A stretch of DNA of 46,800 nt from Virgibacillus alimentarius. GTDB lineage: Bacteria > Bacillota > Bacilli > Bacillales > Amphibacillaceae. The DNA lies in assembly GCF_000709085.1 (NCBI RefSeq), contig NZ_JFBD01000074.1, positions 1 to 46,800 of the forward strand, in the 5' to 3' direction. This document shows positions 1-8,988 of this stretch, piece after piece (positions within the stretch are counted from its first letter, which is position 1; each line of letters begins with the position of its first letter). The position numbers and the translations under genes are program-made. The notes below the pieces were generated by a model that saw only the letters and a program-made list of their open reading frames with translations, did no database searches and was not told the DNA's origin.

Positions 1-137
1 GTGTTACTCACCCGTCCGCCGCTCGTTCCACAAACGTCACCCCCCGAAGGGGATCGATTTGCTTCACGCGCTCGACTTGCATGTATTAGGCACGCCGCCA
101 GCGTTCGTCCTGAGCCAAGATCAAACTCTCCATAAAA
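1..137 (-). rRNA. rrs: 16S ribosomal RNA, 5' end (partial)
   Basis: Reading the minus strand, the segment contains the universal 16S start (AGAGTTTGATC followed by CTGGCTCAG-like sequence, with 5' side near 129) and continues through the V1 hairpin to GGACGGGTGAGTAACAC at the window edge. This is roughly the first 120 nucleotides of 16S rRNA; the rest lies outside the window. The mature 5' end near 137 is estimated from the usual distance to AGAGTTTGATC. The V1 loop resembles that of halotolerant Bacillaceae (inference). Confidence 0.98.
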
Positions 138-294
138 GTTTGTGTGAAATTGACACCAATCAATTCTACAAATGTCTTAGCTTTACTTCTTGCATGTAGA
201 TAATCAGATTGTATTCATGAATTTAGATCAGTTGATCTGCATCCACAACCACAAGCTATCATCTATATTCTTGACATACTGGTTGTTTTGTTCA

Positions 295-308
295 GTTTTC
301 AAAGAGCA
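295..308 (-). promoter_or_regulatory. BoxA-like rRNA antitermination element
   Basis: The minus strand reads TGCTCTTTGAAAAC, which matches the BoxA element found in Bacillus rrn leaders. It lies between promoter P2 and the 16S gene, where NusB/NusE-dependent antitermination complexes load. Confidence 0.7.
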
Positions 309-327
309 ATATCTTTATAGTAGAATG

Positions 328-356
328 ATTATATCATGTTACATATAGTTTGTCAA
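328..356 (-). promoter_or_regulatory. rrn promoter P2 (sigma-A)
   Basis: On the minus strand there is a perfect TTGACA -35 box (351-356), a 17-nt spacer and a perfect TATAAT -10 box (328-333). It is the promoter closer to the 16S gene. Near-consensus tandem promoters are typical of Bacillus rRNA operons. Confidence 0.9.
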
Positions 357-416
357 TCCAACGAAATTCGCTCATTTCAAAGCGTTTATTTCATCCTTTC
401 GTTGACAGCAAAAATA

Positions 417-445
417 ATTTTACAACCGAAGAACAAAAAAGTCAA
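417..445 (-). promoter_or_regulatory. rrn promoter P1 (sigma-A)
   Basis: On the minus strand TTGACT (440-445) is followed by a 17-nt spacer and TAAAAT (417-422). It lies about 90 bp upstream of P2 in the same orientation. The stretch 138-496 has no protein gene and is taken up by the rrn leader and these two promoters. Confidence 0.8.
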
Positions 446-496
446 CACTTTTTTATGATTTTTTTCACATTATACCTATGCCAATTTGATAAAGTT

Positions 497-805
497 TTAA
501 ATAATTATTTCTCCATCCCAATCAAGCATTCCACCAACCAAGTTAGAAACTTTATATCCATTTTCATTTAAGTATAATGCAGCATTCATACTTCTTCTTC
601 CAGAACGACATACAAGTACATAGTGTTTACTTTTATCTAAATCCTTCATTTCTTCAGGAATTTTATCTAAACGAATATGTTTTGCGCCTTCAATCATTCC
701 TTGTGCAACTTCTTCATCTTCACGAACATCAATTATCTCTATCCCTTGATTCGTTTCCTTTAACTCCTGCAATTTATTTGGTGTTATTTCATTTATATTT
801 TCCAT
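497..805 (-). CDS. ytwF: Rhodanese-like domain protein (YtwF type)
   Basis: Single rhodanese (Cdc25-like) domain of 102 residues, the usual size of stand-alone bacterial rhodaneses, which carry persulfide sulfur on one cysteine. The active-site loop CRSGRRS is present with the catalytic Cys near residue 66, along with the conserved IDVRE motif near residue 25 and a C-terminal GG.LDW. The start at 805 is chosen because AAAAGGATG lies a proper distance upstream; the in-frame ATG at 814 and the longer frame reaching 865 lack a usable ribosome binding site. B. subtilis ytwF also lies next to leuS, which supports the name. No signal peptide, so cytoplasmic. The physiological sulfur acceptor is not evident from the sequence. 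Confidence 0.88.
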   Translation of the reverse strand: MENINEITPNKLQELKETNQGIEIIDVREDEEVAQGMIEGAKHIRLDKIPEEMKDLDKSKHYVLVCRSGRRSMNAALYLNENGYKVSNLVGGMLDWDGEIII

Positions 806-911
806 CTCATTCATCCTTTTTTTTATTTTCCATTCAATAATACTTTTTTTGCGTATAGCTTTCAATATCTAACACAAAATAATTTCACCTGATCACATTG
901 GAGAGATTAGT

Positions 912-1679
912 ATGAAATTAAGATTTTACGCTCTAGTTCCTTTATGTTTAACTTTTTTTATTTTCAGTTTAGGTTTTGTAACATTTGCAAATGAAAAGGG
1001 AGAAGAACCCGAACCTGTAGTTATCAAAACATATGAAGAAGATATTACTGGAGATGGTTTAAAGGAAACCATCAAATTAAAAGGTGTTTTACTATCCGAA
1101 GATTCGGATTACTTCCATAAAGTTTGGGCGAATATAAAGGGGAAATATAATCAACAGTGGAAAATTCATTTTGAAAGTGGATATAAGCCGACTATTCTAT
1201 TTAATGATTTAACGCATAATAAGGTGAATGATATGTTATACCAGAGTGCATCTAAAGACAATAACGAACAGTATAATTATCAATTGTATACACTTAAAAA
1301 TGAAAAGGCCACTGAAATTCCCTTGCCTGAGCAGGATTATATACAAGGTAAATTCAAAGATAATTTTAAAGTCGATATTCGAATATCCCATGATGCAGAT
1401 TCTGAAATTGTAAATATAAAAAATCAAGCATCTAAATATGTCCAATTAGGTATTTATAATGAACAAGGTGAATTACAAAAGCCCACTTCTGCAGTTATAA
1501 ATCCAATCTCCTTTATTGAACCGAAATTAATTAGTAAAAGTAAAGGTATGGGAATGAAAAGTTTTCAACAAATTAATGCTACTAAGAATACTGATCAACT
1601 CGGTACCATAGAAACGCTTTGGTATTACGAAAAAGGGGATTGGATCATTTTGAAAACAAAATGGGTTCGTGAAGATTAA
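912..1679 (+). CDS. Secreted protein of unknown function
   Basis: 255 residues with a clear N-terminal signal sequence: positive MKLR start, then a hydrophobic stretch to about residue 25, with likely cleavage after TFA. GGAGAG lies 6 nt before the ATG. Just after the leader the chain has DITGDGLKETI, a calcium-loop-like pattern seen in FG-GAP/VCBS-type repeats, and a second similar segment near residue 95 (LFNDLTHNKVNDML), suggesting a short beta-propeller-like or repeat fold. No Cys lipobox, so probably exported to the wall or medium. It is a single-gene unit ending at a strong bidirectional terminator shared with leuS. I do not recognise a characterised homologue and assign no function. 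Confidence 0.75.
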   Translation: MKLRFYALVPLCLTFFIFSLGFVTFANEKGEEPEPVVIKTYEEDITGDGLKETIKLKGVLLSEDSDYFHKVWANIKGKYNQQWKIHFESGYKPTILFNDLTHNKVNDMLYQSASKDNNEQYNYQLYTLKNEKATEIPLPEQDYIQGKFKDNFKVDIRISHDADSEIVNIKNQASKYVQLGIYNEQGELQKPTSAVINPISFIEPKLISKSKGMGMKSFQQINATKNTDQLGTIETLWYYEKGDWIILKTKWVRED

Positions 1680-1680
1680 A

Positions 1681-1723
1681 AAAATGAAAAGGATCTCTTT
1701 ATAGTTGAGATCCTTTTCATTTT
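1681..1723. terminator. Bidirectional terminator
   Basis: A perfect 17-bp stem (AAAATGAAAAGGATCTC with its complement) around a 9-nt loop, flanked by A and T runs. It serves the secreted-protein gene on the plus strand and leuS on the minus strand. Confidence 0.92.
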
Positions 1724-4136
1724 AATTTGCAACAATGTTGACTAACTTTCCAGGAACAACGATAACTTTTCGAACCGTTTTTCCTTCAATCCATTCCTGG
1801 ATTTTTTCATCTGAGAGTGCTTTTTGTTCAAGTTCTTCTTTTGGTATATCTTTTGAAACACGGATTTTTGAACGTACTTTGCCCATGATCTGTAAAACAA
1901 TTTCGACCTCATCTTCGACTAGTTTTGTTTCATCATATGTTGGCCACTCTTCATATGCGATAGTTGTAGTATTTTCAAGACGATTCCACAATTCTTCACC
2001 AATATGTGGCGCAATAGGCGAAAGTAATTTAACAAATCCTTCTATATACTTTTTAGGAATCATCTTTGCTTTTTGAGCTTCATTCACAAACACCATCAGT
2101 TGAGAAATACCCGTATTAAAGTGCAGATTTTCATAATCCTCAGTAACTTTTTTTACTGTTTCATGATAGACTTTATCCATCGATGAATCATCCGAAGTCT
2201 CTGAAATTTTCTCAGAAATTTTACCCTCGTCCGTAATAATCAGACGCCATACACGATCAAGAAAACGACGTGCGCCGTCCAAACCACTTGTTGACCAAGC
2301 AACTGCAGCATCAAGAGGCCCCATAAACATTTCATATAGGCGTAAAGTATCGGCACCATGAGAAGTTACAATATCATCTGGATTAACAACATTTCCTTTT
2401 GATTTACTCATTTTTTCATTACCTTCTCCAAGAATCATTCCTTGGTTATATAATTGCGTAAAAGGTTCTTTCGTTGGTACAACTCCAATATCATATAAAA
2501 ACTTGTGCCAGAAACGTGCATATAATAAGTGAAGTACTGCATGTTCTGCTCCCCCAATATATATATCGACCGGCAACCACTCATTTAATACTTTAGGATC
2601 TGCTAGCTGCTCCTTATTATCCGGATCTATAAACCTTAGGAAGTACCAGCAGCTGCCTGCCCATTGTGGCATTGTGTTTGTTTCACGTCGTCCTTTCATT
2701 CCGGTTTCTGGGTCGGTCACATTAACCCAATCGCTATTAGCTAGTGGGGACTCTCCAGTTCCAGATGGTTTTATCTCTTCTAATGTAGGTAACTCCAAAG
2801 GTAATTCCTCTTCGGGAACCGCGCTCATTGTCCCATCTTCCCAATGAATAATTGGAATTGGTTCACCCCAGTATCTTTGACGTGAAAATAACCAGTCACG
2901 AAGACGGTAAGTCACTTTCCTTGTACCTTTGCTATTTTTTTCAAGCCATTCTATCATTTTTTCAATTGCCGCATCTTTATTTAGACCATTCAGAAAATCA
3001 GAATTAATTAGTAACCCATCGCCAGTATATGCTTCGTTGGAAATATCTCCACCAGAAACAACTTCTGTAATTGGCAGATTAAATTTTGATGCAAATTCAA
3101 AGTCTCGCTCATCATGTGCAGGAACAGCCATGATTGCTCCAGTACCATACGTCATCAACACATAATCTGCTACCCAGATCGGCATTTTTTCATTATTTAC
3201 AGGATTAATAGCATAAGCACCGGTAAAGACACCTGTTTTATGCTTTGCTAAATCAGTTCTTTCCAAATCAGATTTTGTTTGTACTTCTTTTATATATGCT
3301 TCAACCGCTTCCTTTTGCTCTGAAGTTACAATTTCTTTAACATAAGGATGCTCTGGTGCTAAAACAGCATAAGTTGCACCAAATAACGTGTCAGGTCTTG
3401 TGGTGAATACATTAATTCCTCTATCATGCCCATCGATAGAAAATATAACTTCTGCCCCTTCAGAACGGCCTATCCAGTTGCGCTGCATATCTTTTATACT
3501 TTCAGGCCAATTTAGCTCTTCTAAATCCTCAAGTAAGCGATCAGCATAAGCCGTAATTTTCAGCATCCATTGTTTCATTGGTTTGCGGATAACAGGATGG
3601 TCACCACGTTCACTCTTTCCGTCAATCACTTCTTCATTTGCTAAAACCGTACCTAATGCAGGGCACCAGTTAACAGGTACTTCATCCATATAAGCTAGAC
3701 CTTTTTCATAAAGTTTTGTAAAAATCCATTGCGTCCACTTGTAATAACTAGGATCTGTTGTGTTTATTTCCCGATCCCAATCATAGGAGAAACCTAATTC
3801 TTGAATTTGTCTTTTAAATGTTTTAATATTTTCTTCCGTAAATTCTGCCGGGCTATTCCCTGTATCGAGCGCATATTGCTCTGCAGGCAAACCAAAAGCA
3901 TCCCAACCCATTGGATGTAATACTTCATATCCTTGCATACGTTTCATCCGAGAGATAATATCTGTCGCTGTATATCCTTCTGGATGCCCTACATGCAAAC
4001 CCGATCCGGATGGATAGGGAAACATATCAAGCGCATATACCTTTTCTTTTTTTGAATGCGTGTCCGTTTTAAATGTTTTATTCTCTAACCAATATTGTTG
4101 CCATTTCTTTTCGATTTCACGATGGTTATAACTCAT
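1722..4136 (-). CDS. leuS: Leucyl-tRNA synthetase
   Basis: Charges tRNA-Leu with leucine in the cytoplasm. The 804-residue length matches bacterial LeuRS (805 in B. subtilis). Visible class I signatures are HVGH (residues 48-51, the HIGH motif) and KMSKS near residue 575. Between them is the editing (CP1) domain with [13 protein letters not shown], and the C-terminal anticodon-binding region follows. An ideal AAGGAGG precedes the ATG. It is transcribed alone from a T-box-controlled leader and ends at a terminator shared with the convergent gene. No anomalies seen. Confidence 0.99.
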   Translation of the reverse strand: MSYNHREIEKKWQQYWLENKTFKTDTHSKKEKVYALDMFPYPSGSGLHVGHPEGYTATDIISRMKRMQGYEVLHPMGWDAFGLPAEQYALDTGNSPAEFTEENIKTFKRQIQELGFSYDWDREINTTDPSYYKWTQWIFTKLYEKGLAYMDEVPVNWCPALGTVLANEEVIDGKSERGDHPVIRKPMKQWMLKITAYADRLLEDLEELNWPESIKDMQRNWIGRSEGAEVIFSIDGHDRGINVFTTRPDTLFGATYAVLAPEHPYVKEIVTSEQKEAVEAYIKEVQTKSDLERTDLAKHKTGVFTGAYAINPVNNEKMPIWVADYVLMTYGTGAIMAVPAHDERDFEFASKFNLPITEVVSGGDISNEAYTGDGLLINSDFLNGLNKDAAIEKMIEWLEKNSKGTRKVTYRLRDWLFSRQRYWGEPIPIIHWEDGTMSAVPEEELPLELPTLEEIKPSGTGESPLANSDWVNVTDPETGMKGRRETNTMPQWAGSCWYFLRFIDPDNKEQLADPKVLNEWLPVDIYIGGAEHAVLHLLYARFWHKFLYDIGVVPTKEPFTQLYNQGMILGEGNEKMSKSKGNVVNPDDIVTSHGADTLRLYEMFMGPLDAAVAWSTSGLDGARRFLDRVWRLIITDEGKISEKISETSDDSSMDKVYHETVKKVTEDYENLHFNTGISQLMVFVNEAQKAKMIPKKYIEGFVKLLSPIAPHIGEELWNRLENTTTIAYEEWPTYDETKLVEDEVEIVLQIMGKVRSKIRVSKDIPKEELEQKALSDEKIQEWIEGKTVRKVIVVPGKLVNIVAN

Positions 4137-4187
4137 TATGATTACCTCCTTCTTCCTGATAAAACCAGCTTTTTCCGCAATTATCTA

Positions 4188-4228
4188 AAAAAAAGCCACT
4201 CATCCCTAAAAAGGGACGAGAAGCTTTT
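4188..4228 (-). terminator. T-box attenuator of leuS
   Basis: On the minus strand a long GC-containing hairpin (AAGCTTCTCGTCCCT / AGGGATGAGTGGCTT) is followed by a run of T. It lies just downstream of the T-box sequence and is the terminator that competes with the antiterminator. Confidence 0.9.
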
Positions 4229-4440
4229 TCCCGCGGTACCACCCAAATTAACGCATATCGTATGTACGTTCACTTATATCTTTAACGCAGATGTACGGCA
4301 GAAACTACTTATTCACTTCTGCAACATTGCAGGTGAGTTCATAACAATTCAGGAACAGTTCTCACCAGCCACTGTTTCTCTAAACCTGAATACGATTATT
4401 ACTACTCCAGCGCGTCGTTATTTGAGTTATTATATCGAAT
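4188..4440 (-). promoter_or_regulatory. T-box leader (tRNA-Leu-sensing) of leuS
   Basis: The minus strand carries the T-box antiterminator sequence GGGTGGTACCGCG (4232-4244) immediately before a Rho-independent terminator. The upstream stem I region contains GAACTCACC (4332-4340), where CTC is the likely leucine specifier codon. Uncharged tRNA-Leu pairing with specifier and T-box would prevent termination and raise leuS expression. The specifier assignment is inference from position and from the downstream gene. This leader accounts for most of the gene-free stretch 4137-4589. Confidence 0.93.
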
Positions 4441-4467
4441 TTTAATGAATTCAATATACTTTGTCAA
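4439..4467 (-). promoter_or_regulatory. leuS promoter (sigma-A)
   Basis: On the minus strand TTGACA (4462-4467), a 17-nt spacer and TAAAAT (4439-4444) sit directly before the T-box leader. Confidence 0.8.
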
Positions 4468-4589
4468 GACAATACATTTGGAATACTTTAGATTCCAGTG
4501 TTTAATAGCAAAAACAAATTTTTTAGATTATCTTTCCATCGTGTTAAACTTATTATAGCGTAATAAAAAAGAGGGGTTTGTAACTATTT

Positions 4590-5150
4590 ATGTTAAAAGG
4601 TATTTTAAATTATTCTCATTATTTACTTGCTTTATCCACACAAAATGGAGAAACAGTTATTGATGCAACTTGCGGAAATGGAAACGACACACTTTTTTTA
4701 AGTAAAAAAGTCGGCAAGGAGGGGCATGTCCTAGCATTTGATATACAGGATCAAGCAATTAAAAACGCTAAGGCTTTAGTAGAAGGTCATAACTGTTCGA
4801 ATATATCTTTCATTCATGACAGTCACGTGAATGTATCTGAATATTTATCTTCTGAAAGTAAAGTCGGAGCTGCTATTTTTAATCTTGGATATTTGCCAAA
4901 AAGTGATAAAACAATTATTACACAAGGTGAATCCACCATTTCATCTATAAAAAGTATCTTAGGTTTCTTAAGACAAAACGGGCTCATTGTTATCGTTGTA
5001 TACCATGGTCATAAGGGAGGAAAAAAAGAAAAAGAAATGATCCTCAGCTATGTCATGAATCTTGATCAAAAAAAGTACCATGTATTACGTTACGATTTTA
5101 TCAATCAAAAAAATAATCCGCCTTTTTTATTAGCTATTCAGAAAAAATAA
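4590..5150 (+). CDS. mnmM: tRNA 5-aminomethyl-2-thiouridine methyltransferase (MnmM/YtqB family)
   Basis: 186-residue class I SAM-dependent methyltransferase. The SAM-binding motif I DATCGNGNDT lies near residue 24, the acidic strand-2 end (AFDIQ) near 50, and the NLGYLPKSDK segment typical of the YtqB family near 100. YtqB proteins of Gram-positive bacteria have been identified as MnmM, which makes the final methylation to mnm5s2U at the wobble position of certain tRNAs in organisms lacking the MnmC methyl domain. Location between leuS and ytpB matches B. subtilis ytqB. GAGGGG lies 13 nt before the ATG, a rather long spacing. A terminator follows immediately. Confidence 0.9.
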   Translation: MLKGILNYSHYLLALSTQNGETVIDATCGNGNDTLFLSKKVGKEGHVLAFDIQDQAIKNAKALVEGHNCSNISFIHDSHVNVSEYLSSESKVGAAIFNLGYLPKSDKTIITQGESTISSIKSILGFLRQNGLIVIVVYHGHKGGKKEKEMILSYVMNLDQKKYHVLRYDFINQKNNPPFLLAIQKK

Positions 5151-5158
5151 TGATTAAC

Positions 5159-5192
5159 AAAACAAGCCTGTGTCTTCATAAGGGCTTGTTTT
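5159..5192. terminator. Bidirectional terminator
   Basis: AAAACAAGCC pairs with GGCTTGTTTT around a 14-nt loop. It lies between mnmM (plus) and the convergent ytpB (minus), overlapping the ytpB stop. Confidence 0.85.
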
Positions 5193-6258
5193 TCGTATTT
5201 TTAAAACGGTAATATATGATTGTATTCCAATAAAAAAACTTCGCTTTACGTCCGCTGATTTCAAGCAGTTCTTTTTTCATTTCTGCCCCGCTGGACAATT
5301 GCTTTACTTTCGGATCACCTAGGTATAACCCGACTAATCCGTGATGTATCATTTCATGAAACTTGGAGTCAGGAAGTTGCTGTACATGTTTATCCGCCTC
5401 TTTTATAAAATAAATAAAGCGTTTTTTCATTTTCTCGCCATTCGGATAATAACTGCAGAAGTTCAAATCCCCTTCATACCTATCTTCCTGTTGATCAATG
5501 TAATAATCCAATAAAATATGTAAGCCCTGCATAAACGGAAAATAACCATCGTATATTTTCTGAGCAAGCTGATCCGTAAGTTTCCCCTTTAAGGCATAAG
5601 ACACAGTACAAAAAACCCCTAATGTGGAGCCAGCAGCTGCTGCAAATTCATACCATTTCAACGATGCCCAGTCCCCTCTATTTTTTTCATACCACTTCGT
5701 CAAACGGGGTATTCGCTCCATTTCAGTAACATGTTTATGAACCTGAAGATCTTCGTATAGACCTTCAAGTTTCATCATACACTCATATACCGTTGGTGAA
5801 AAGTTCAGCTGGTCAACCACTCTTTGACAGGTTTTAACAAGATCAATTAAATAGGCCGCATCTTCCTGTTCATCCCTTAATGCATAATAATTTTTCGGTT
5901 TATTTTCTGGTGTTAGAGCGTCAACCATGGCCTGATGCAGTAAACGAAAGTCGTTGGGATCCATTGATGTACTCCGGTCACACAAATTATCCAAATAATC
6001 ACTTATAGTCTGGTAGGCAACGATAAAACGTATCGCTTCTTTCCATTCCTCCCCTGCCAACAAGGCATAAACAGCACCTCCCTGACAATGAAAACGTTTC
6101 GTTTCGATACTTGCAAGAGCTTGTGAACGAAGCTCACTATTTGGTATCCCCTCCGCTCGAGTTTGCCAAAAATGTAATTCTAGATCAACCTGAGGAAATA
6201 TTTTTCGATACACAGAAAATATTAAAGTTAGTACGGTTCCTGGTATTCGTTCAACCAC
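5176..6258 (-). CDS. ytpB: Tetraprenyl-beta-curcumene synthase-like (YtpB, DUF2600)
   Basis: 360-residue, mostly alpha-helical protein of the large-terpene-cyclase class represented by B. subtilis YtpB, which converts heptaprenyl diphosphate to tetraprenyl-beta-curcumene in the sesquarterpene pathway. The metal-binding acidic motif DYLDNLCD is at residues 87-94, and a second acidic cluster (DQQEDRYEGD) near 255 fits the other side of the active site. The start is GTG at 6258, preceded by GGAGGT. Position beside mnmM is as in B. subtilis. The partner cyclase SqhC is not in the window. Confidence 0.9.
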   Translation of the reverse strand: MVERIPGTVLTLIFSVYRKIFPQVDLELHFWQTRAEGIPNSELRSQALASIETKRFHCQGGAVYALLAGEEWKEAIRFIVAYQTISDYLDNLCDRSTSMDPNDFRLLHQAMVDALTPENKPKNYYALRDEQEDAAYLIDLVKTCQRVVDQLNFSPTVYECMMKLEGLYEDLQVHKHVTEMERIPRLTKWYEKNRGDWASLKWYEFAAAAGSTLGVFCTVSYALKGKLTDQLAQKIYDGYFPFMQGLHILLDYYIDQQEDRYEGDLNFCSYYPNGEKMKKRFIYFIKEADKHVQQLPDSKFHEMIHHGLVGLYLGDPKVKQLSSGAEMKKELLEISGRKAKFFYWNTIIYYRFKNTKNKPL

Positions 6259-6350
6259 CCTGCTACCTCCATTTCTAAAACTTCAAATCTATTTTAATCA
6301 ATTTTTTTTGCTATACTACATATATCATCAAATAATCAGGAGGATTTCAA

Positions 6351-6878
6351 ATGATACACCCTTATGAAGACATTCACCCTTCTATTCATGAAACAGTTTT
6401 TATTGCACATAATGCAACAGTGATTGGAAATGTAAGCATTGATGAGGCATCCAGCATATGGTTCCATACCGTCCTTCGTGGTGACATTGCACCAATAATA
6501 ATAGGTAAAGAAGTGAGTGTTCAAGATTTATCTATGATCCATCAAAGCCCTGATATGCCAGTTATTGTCGAAGACGGCGTAACAATCGGCCATCAAGTTA
6601 CATTACATTCAGCAACCGTCAGGAAAAACGCTTTAATAGGTATGGGTTCTTTACTATTGGATGGCGCTGAAGTAGGAGAAAGTGCGTTTGTTGGAGCTGG
6701 TAGCTTAATTCCACCGGGAAAAAAAATACCGCCACATACACTAGCGTTAGGCAGACCAGCTAAAGTAGTTCGAGAACTATCCGAAAAAGACTATAAAGAA
6801 TTAGAACGTGTACGAACTGCTTATGTTGAAAGAGGAAAATATTATAAAAATAATACCTCTTTAGGGCTACCATTTTAA
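6351..6878 (+). CDS. ytoA: Gamma-class carbonic anhydrase-like hexapeptide-repeat protein (YtoA)
   Basis: 175 residues forming a left-handed beta-helix: imperfect hexapeptide repeats run from about residue 15 to 130 (for example VIGNVSI, PVIVEDGVTIGHQ). Candidate zinc histidines of gamma-carbonic anhydrases are seen in DLSMIHQSP, TIGHQVTLHS. The ATG is preceded by AGGAGG. This matches B. subtilis YtoA near asnB-metK. Members of this family bind a metal as trimers, but carbonic anhydrase activity is not established for many, so the enzymatic call is tentative while the family call is firm. Confidence 0.9.
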   Translation: MIHPYEDIHPSIHETVFIAHNATVIGNVSIDEASSIWFHTVLRGDIAPIIIGKEVSVQDLSMIHQSPDMPVIVEDGVTIGHQVTLHSATVRKNALIGMGSLLLDGAEVGESAFVGAGSLIPPGKKIPPHTLALGRPAKVVRELSEKDYKELERVRTAYVERGKYYKNNTSLGLPF

Positions 6879-6883
6879 TCTAT

Positions 6884-6923
6884 AAAAGCAGGCTTTCAGT
6901 ATATAACTGTTTTGCCTGCTTTT
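6884..6923. terminator. Bidirectional terminator
   Basis: AAAAGCAGGC and GCCTGCTTTT form a perfect 10-bp stem between ytoA (plus) and asnB (minus). Confidence 0.88.
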
Positions 6924-6943
6924 GGTCATTTTGAATATATTAT

Positions 6944-8848
6944 TTAGTTGGTTACTTTTGCTATCTCTTTATCTGGTTTGCTTAATTCTGATATGTCAAA
7001 CTTATTTTCTACGAATATTTGATGCCAAAGCATAAACATGAGAACAGTCCATATCTTTCTGCTATAGTCTCCCTTGCCTCGGCAATGAGCTTCAAGCAAA
7101 TCAAGAACATAAGATTTATAAAGTAAATGATCTGTCTGACTTTCCTGAATCAGCTGTTTAGCAAAATCATATAACTCATGCTTTAGCCAATGACGGATTG
7201 GTACTGGAAAACCAAGCTTTTTACGATCAAGAACATGATCAGGAATAACACCCCGTGAAGCTTCACGTAAAATATGCTTCGTTGTCCCGTTTGCAATTTT
7301 AAGGTCAACCGGAATTCCATTTGCAACTCGAAATACTTTTTTATCAAGAAATGGAACACGTACTTCAAGCGAATTTGCCATCGTCATTCTGTCCGCTTTT
7401 AATAAGATATCGCCACGCATCCATGTATGGATATCAACGTACTGCATTTGATTAACGAGTGGATAATCGCGTACATTGTCAAATAACTTACCAGTAATTT
7501 GCTGATAAGATATATTTTCATTATGATATTTAAGTATTTGCCGCTTCTCATCATCTTCGAACATTTTTGCATTACCAATATAACGCTCTTGTAATGGCGT
7601 TGTACCACGTTCTAAGAAGCTCTTTCCTCTTACACCTTCAGGCAATACTTCTGCAACTTTAGCTAGCAAACTTTTAGCAGGTGTTGGGATTGAATCAAAC
7701 AATTTTAAGGACTCCGGTTCACGGTAAATATTATATCCACCGAATAGTTCATCTGATCCTTCACCTGATAAAGCGACTGTAACATGCTTGCGTGCCTCAC
7801 GAGCAAGAAAATACAACGGCACACATGACGGATCTGCTAATGGATCATCCATATGCCACATAATCTTCGGAAGCTTTTCAAGATATTCATCTGGAGTTAT
7901 CACATAAGAAATATTTTCAACATCTAACTTATCAGCTGTTTCTTTCGCTACATCAATTTCTGAAAATCCCTCACGCTCAAAACCAACCGAAAATGTTTTA
8001 ATATTTGGATTAATTTCCTTTGCCATGGCAACGATGAGTGTGGAGTCTATGCCACCGGATAGAAACGATCCAACAGGAACATCACTACGCATATGAACGT
8101 GAACAGAATCATACAGGCTATCTTGAATTCGTTTTATCCAATCCTGCTTGTCCATTAATACAGGGTTGAATGTTGCTTTCCAGTAACGATGAAATGCAAT
8201 GGGCTCTCCAGGTTTTTGTATGAAGTAATGACCTGGCTCTACTTTTTTTATCCCCGTAGTCATTGTCATCGGTTCTGGAACAAACTGGAAGCTTAAATAA
8301 TGATGCAATGCCTCTTGATTTACTTCCTGCTTATCCATCATTAATGCAATACTTTTTTTCTCAGAGGCAAATAATGTACCATTCTCAGTTTCATAATAAA
8401 ACAAAGGTTTAATGCCAAAAGGATCTCGAGTACCGTAGAGTGTCTCATTTTCTTTATCCCAAATCAAAATAGAAAACATACCTCTTAGATACTGGAAAGC
8501 TTTTTCTTTATGTTGAGAAAAAAGCGCTGCAATGACCTCTGTATCAGAGTCTGTTTCAAATGTATATCCTTCTTTTTGCAGATCTCTATGTAATTCCACA
8601 AAATTATATATTTCTCCATTAAAAATCAACCATATTTTATCATTATCATAGCTTAATGGTTGTGCACCATTATCGATATCAATAATACTTAAACGTCTAA
8701 AGCCGAATGACACATATTGGTCATGGTAATAGCCCTCATCGTCAGGGCCACGATGTGTTATAAGGTCATTTTGCTTTTGAAAAAAGTCCATTTCTTCATT
8801 ATCTAAAATATTTTGTTTGTTACGGATCATACCGATAAAACCACACAT
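6944..8848 (-). CDS. asnB: Asparagine synthase (glutamine-hydrolysing)
   Basis: 634 residues, close to B. subtilis AsnB (632). Cys2 (MCGFIG) is the glutaminase nucleophile once Met1 is removed. The N-terminal class II amidotransferase domain has RRLSIID and NGEIYN, and the C-terminal synthetase domain has the PP-loop SGGIDST around residue 265 plus GEGSDELFGGY. It makes asparagine from aspartate using ATP and glutamine. GAGAGG precedes the ATG. asnB beside metK is conserved in Bacillus. It is separated from metK by a terminator, so it is probably transcribed on its own. Confidence 0.98.
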   Translation of the reverse strand: MCGFIGMIRNKQNILDNEEMDFFQKQNDLITHRGPDDEGYYHDQYVSFGFRRLSIIDIDNGAQPLSYDNDKIWLIFNGEIYNFVELHRDLQKEGYTFETDSDTEVIAALFSQHKEKAFQYLRGMFSILIWDKENETLYGTRDPFGIKPLFYYETENGTLFASEKKSIALMMDKQEVNQEALHHYLSFQFVPEPMTMTTGIKKVEPGHYFIQKPGEPIAFHRYWKATFNPVLMDKQDWIKRIQDSLYDSVHVHMRSDVPVGSFLSGGIDSTLIVAMAKEINPNIKTFSVGFEREGFSEIDVAKETADKLDVENISYVITPDEYLEKLPKIMWHMDDPLADPSCVPLYFLAREARKHVTVALSGEGSDELFGGYNIYREPESLKLFDSIPTPAKSLLAKVAEVLPEGVRGKSFLERGTTPLQERYIGNAKMFEDDEKRQILKYHNENISYQQITGKLFDNVRDYPLVNQMQYVDIHTWMRGDILLKADRMTMANSLEVRVPFLDKKVFRVANGIPVDLKIANGTTKHILREASRGVIPDHVLDRKKLGFPVPIRHWLKHELYDFAKQLIQESQTDHLLYKSYVLDLLEAHCRGKGDYSRKIWTVLMFMLWHQIFVENKFDISELSKPDKEIAKVTN

Positions 8849-8944
8849 ATTCTAGCCTCTCTTCCAGTCATGTTGAATCGTTAAAATTATATCATAAAAT
8901 GGCTGATCCCGATATAATTATTTGATTCTGTTTTCCTTTAAATA

Positions 8945-8982
8945 AAAGGGATATTGTATAAATTCATACAATACCCCCCTTA
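8945..8982 (-). terminator. metK terminator
   Basis: TATTGTAT and ATACAATA pair, extended by AAGGG/CCCTT, followed on the minus strand by TTTTATTT. It lies just after the metK stop. Confidence 0.75.
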
Positions 8983-8988
8983 AAATTA

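Noticed and set aside
350-571. Plus-strand open frame of 73 codons
   Set aside because: It runs over the rrn promoters and the 3' end of the rhodanese gene, has no ribosome binding site and encodes no recognisable domain.
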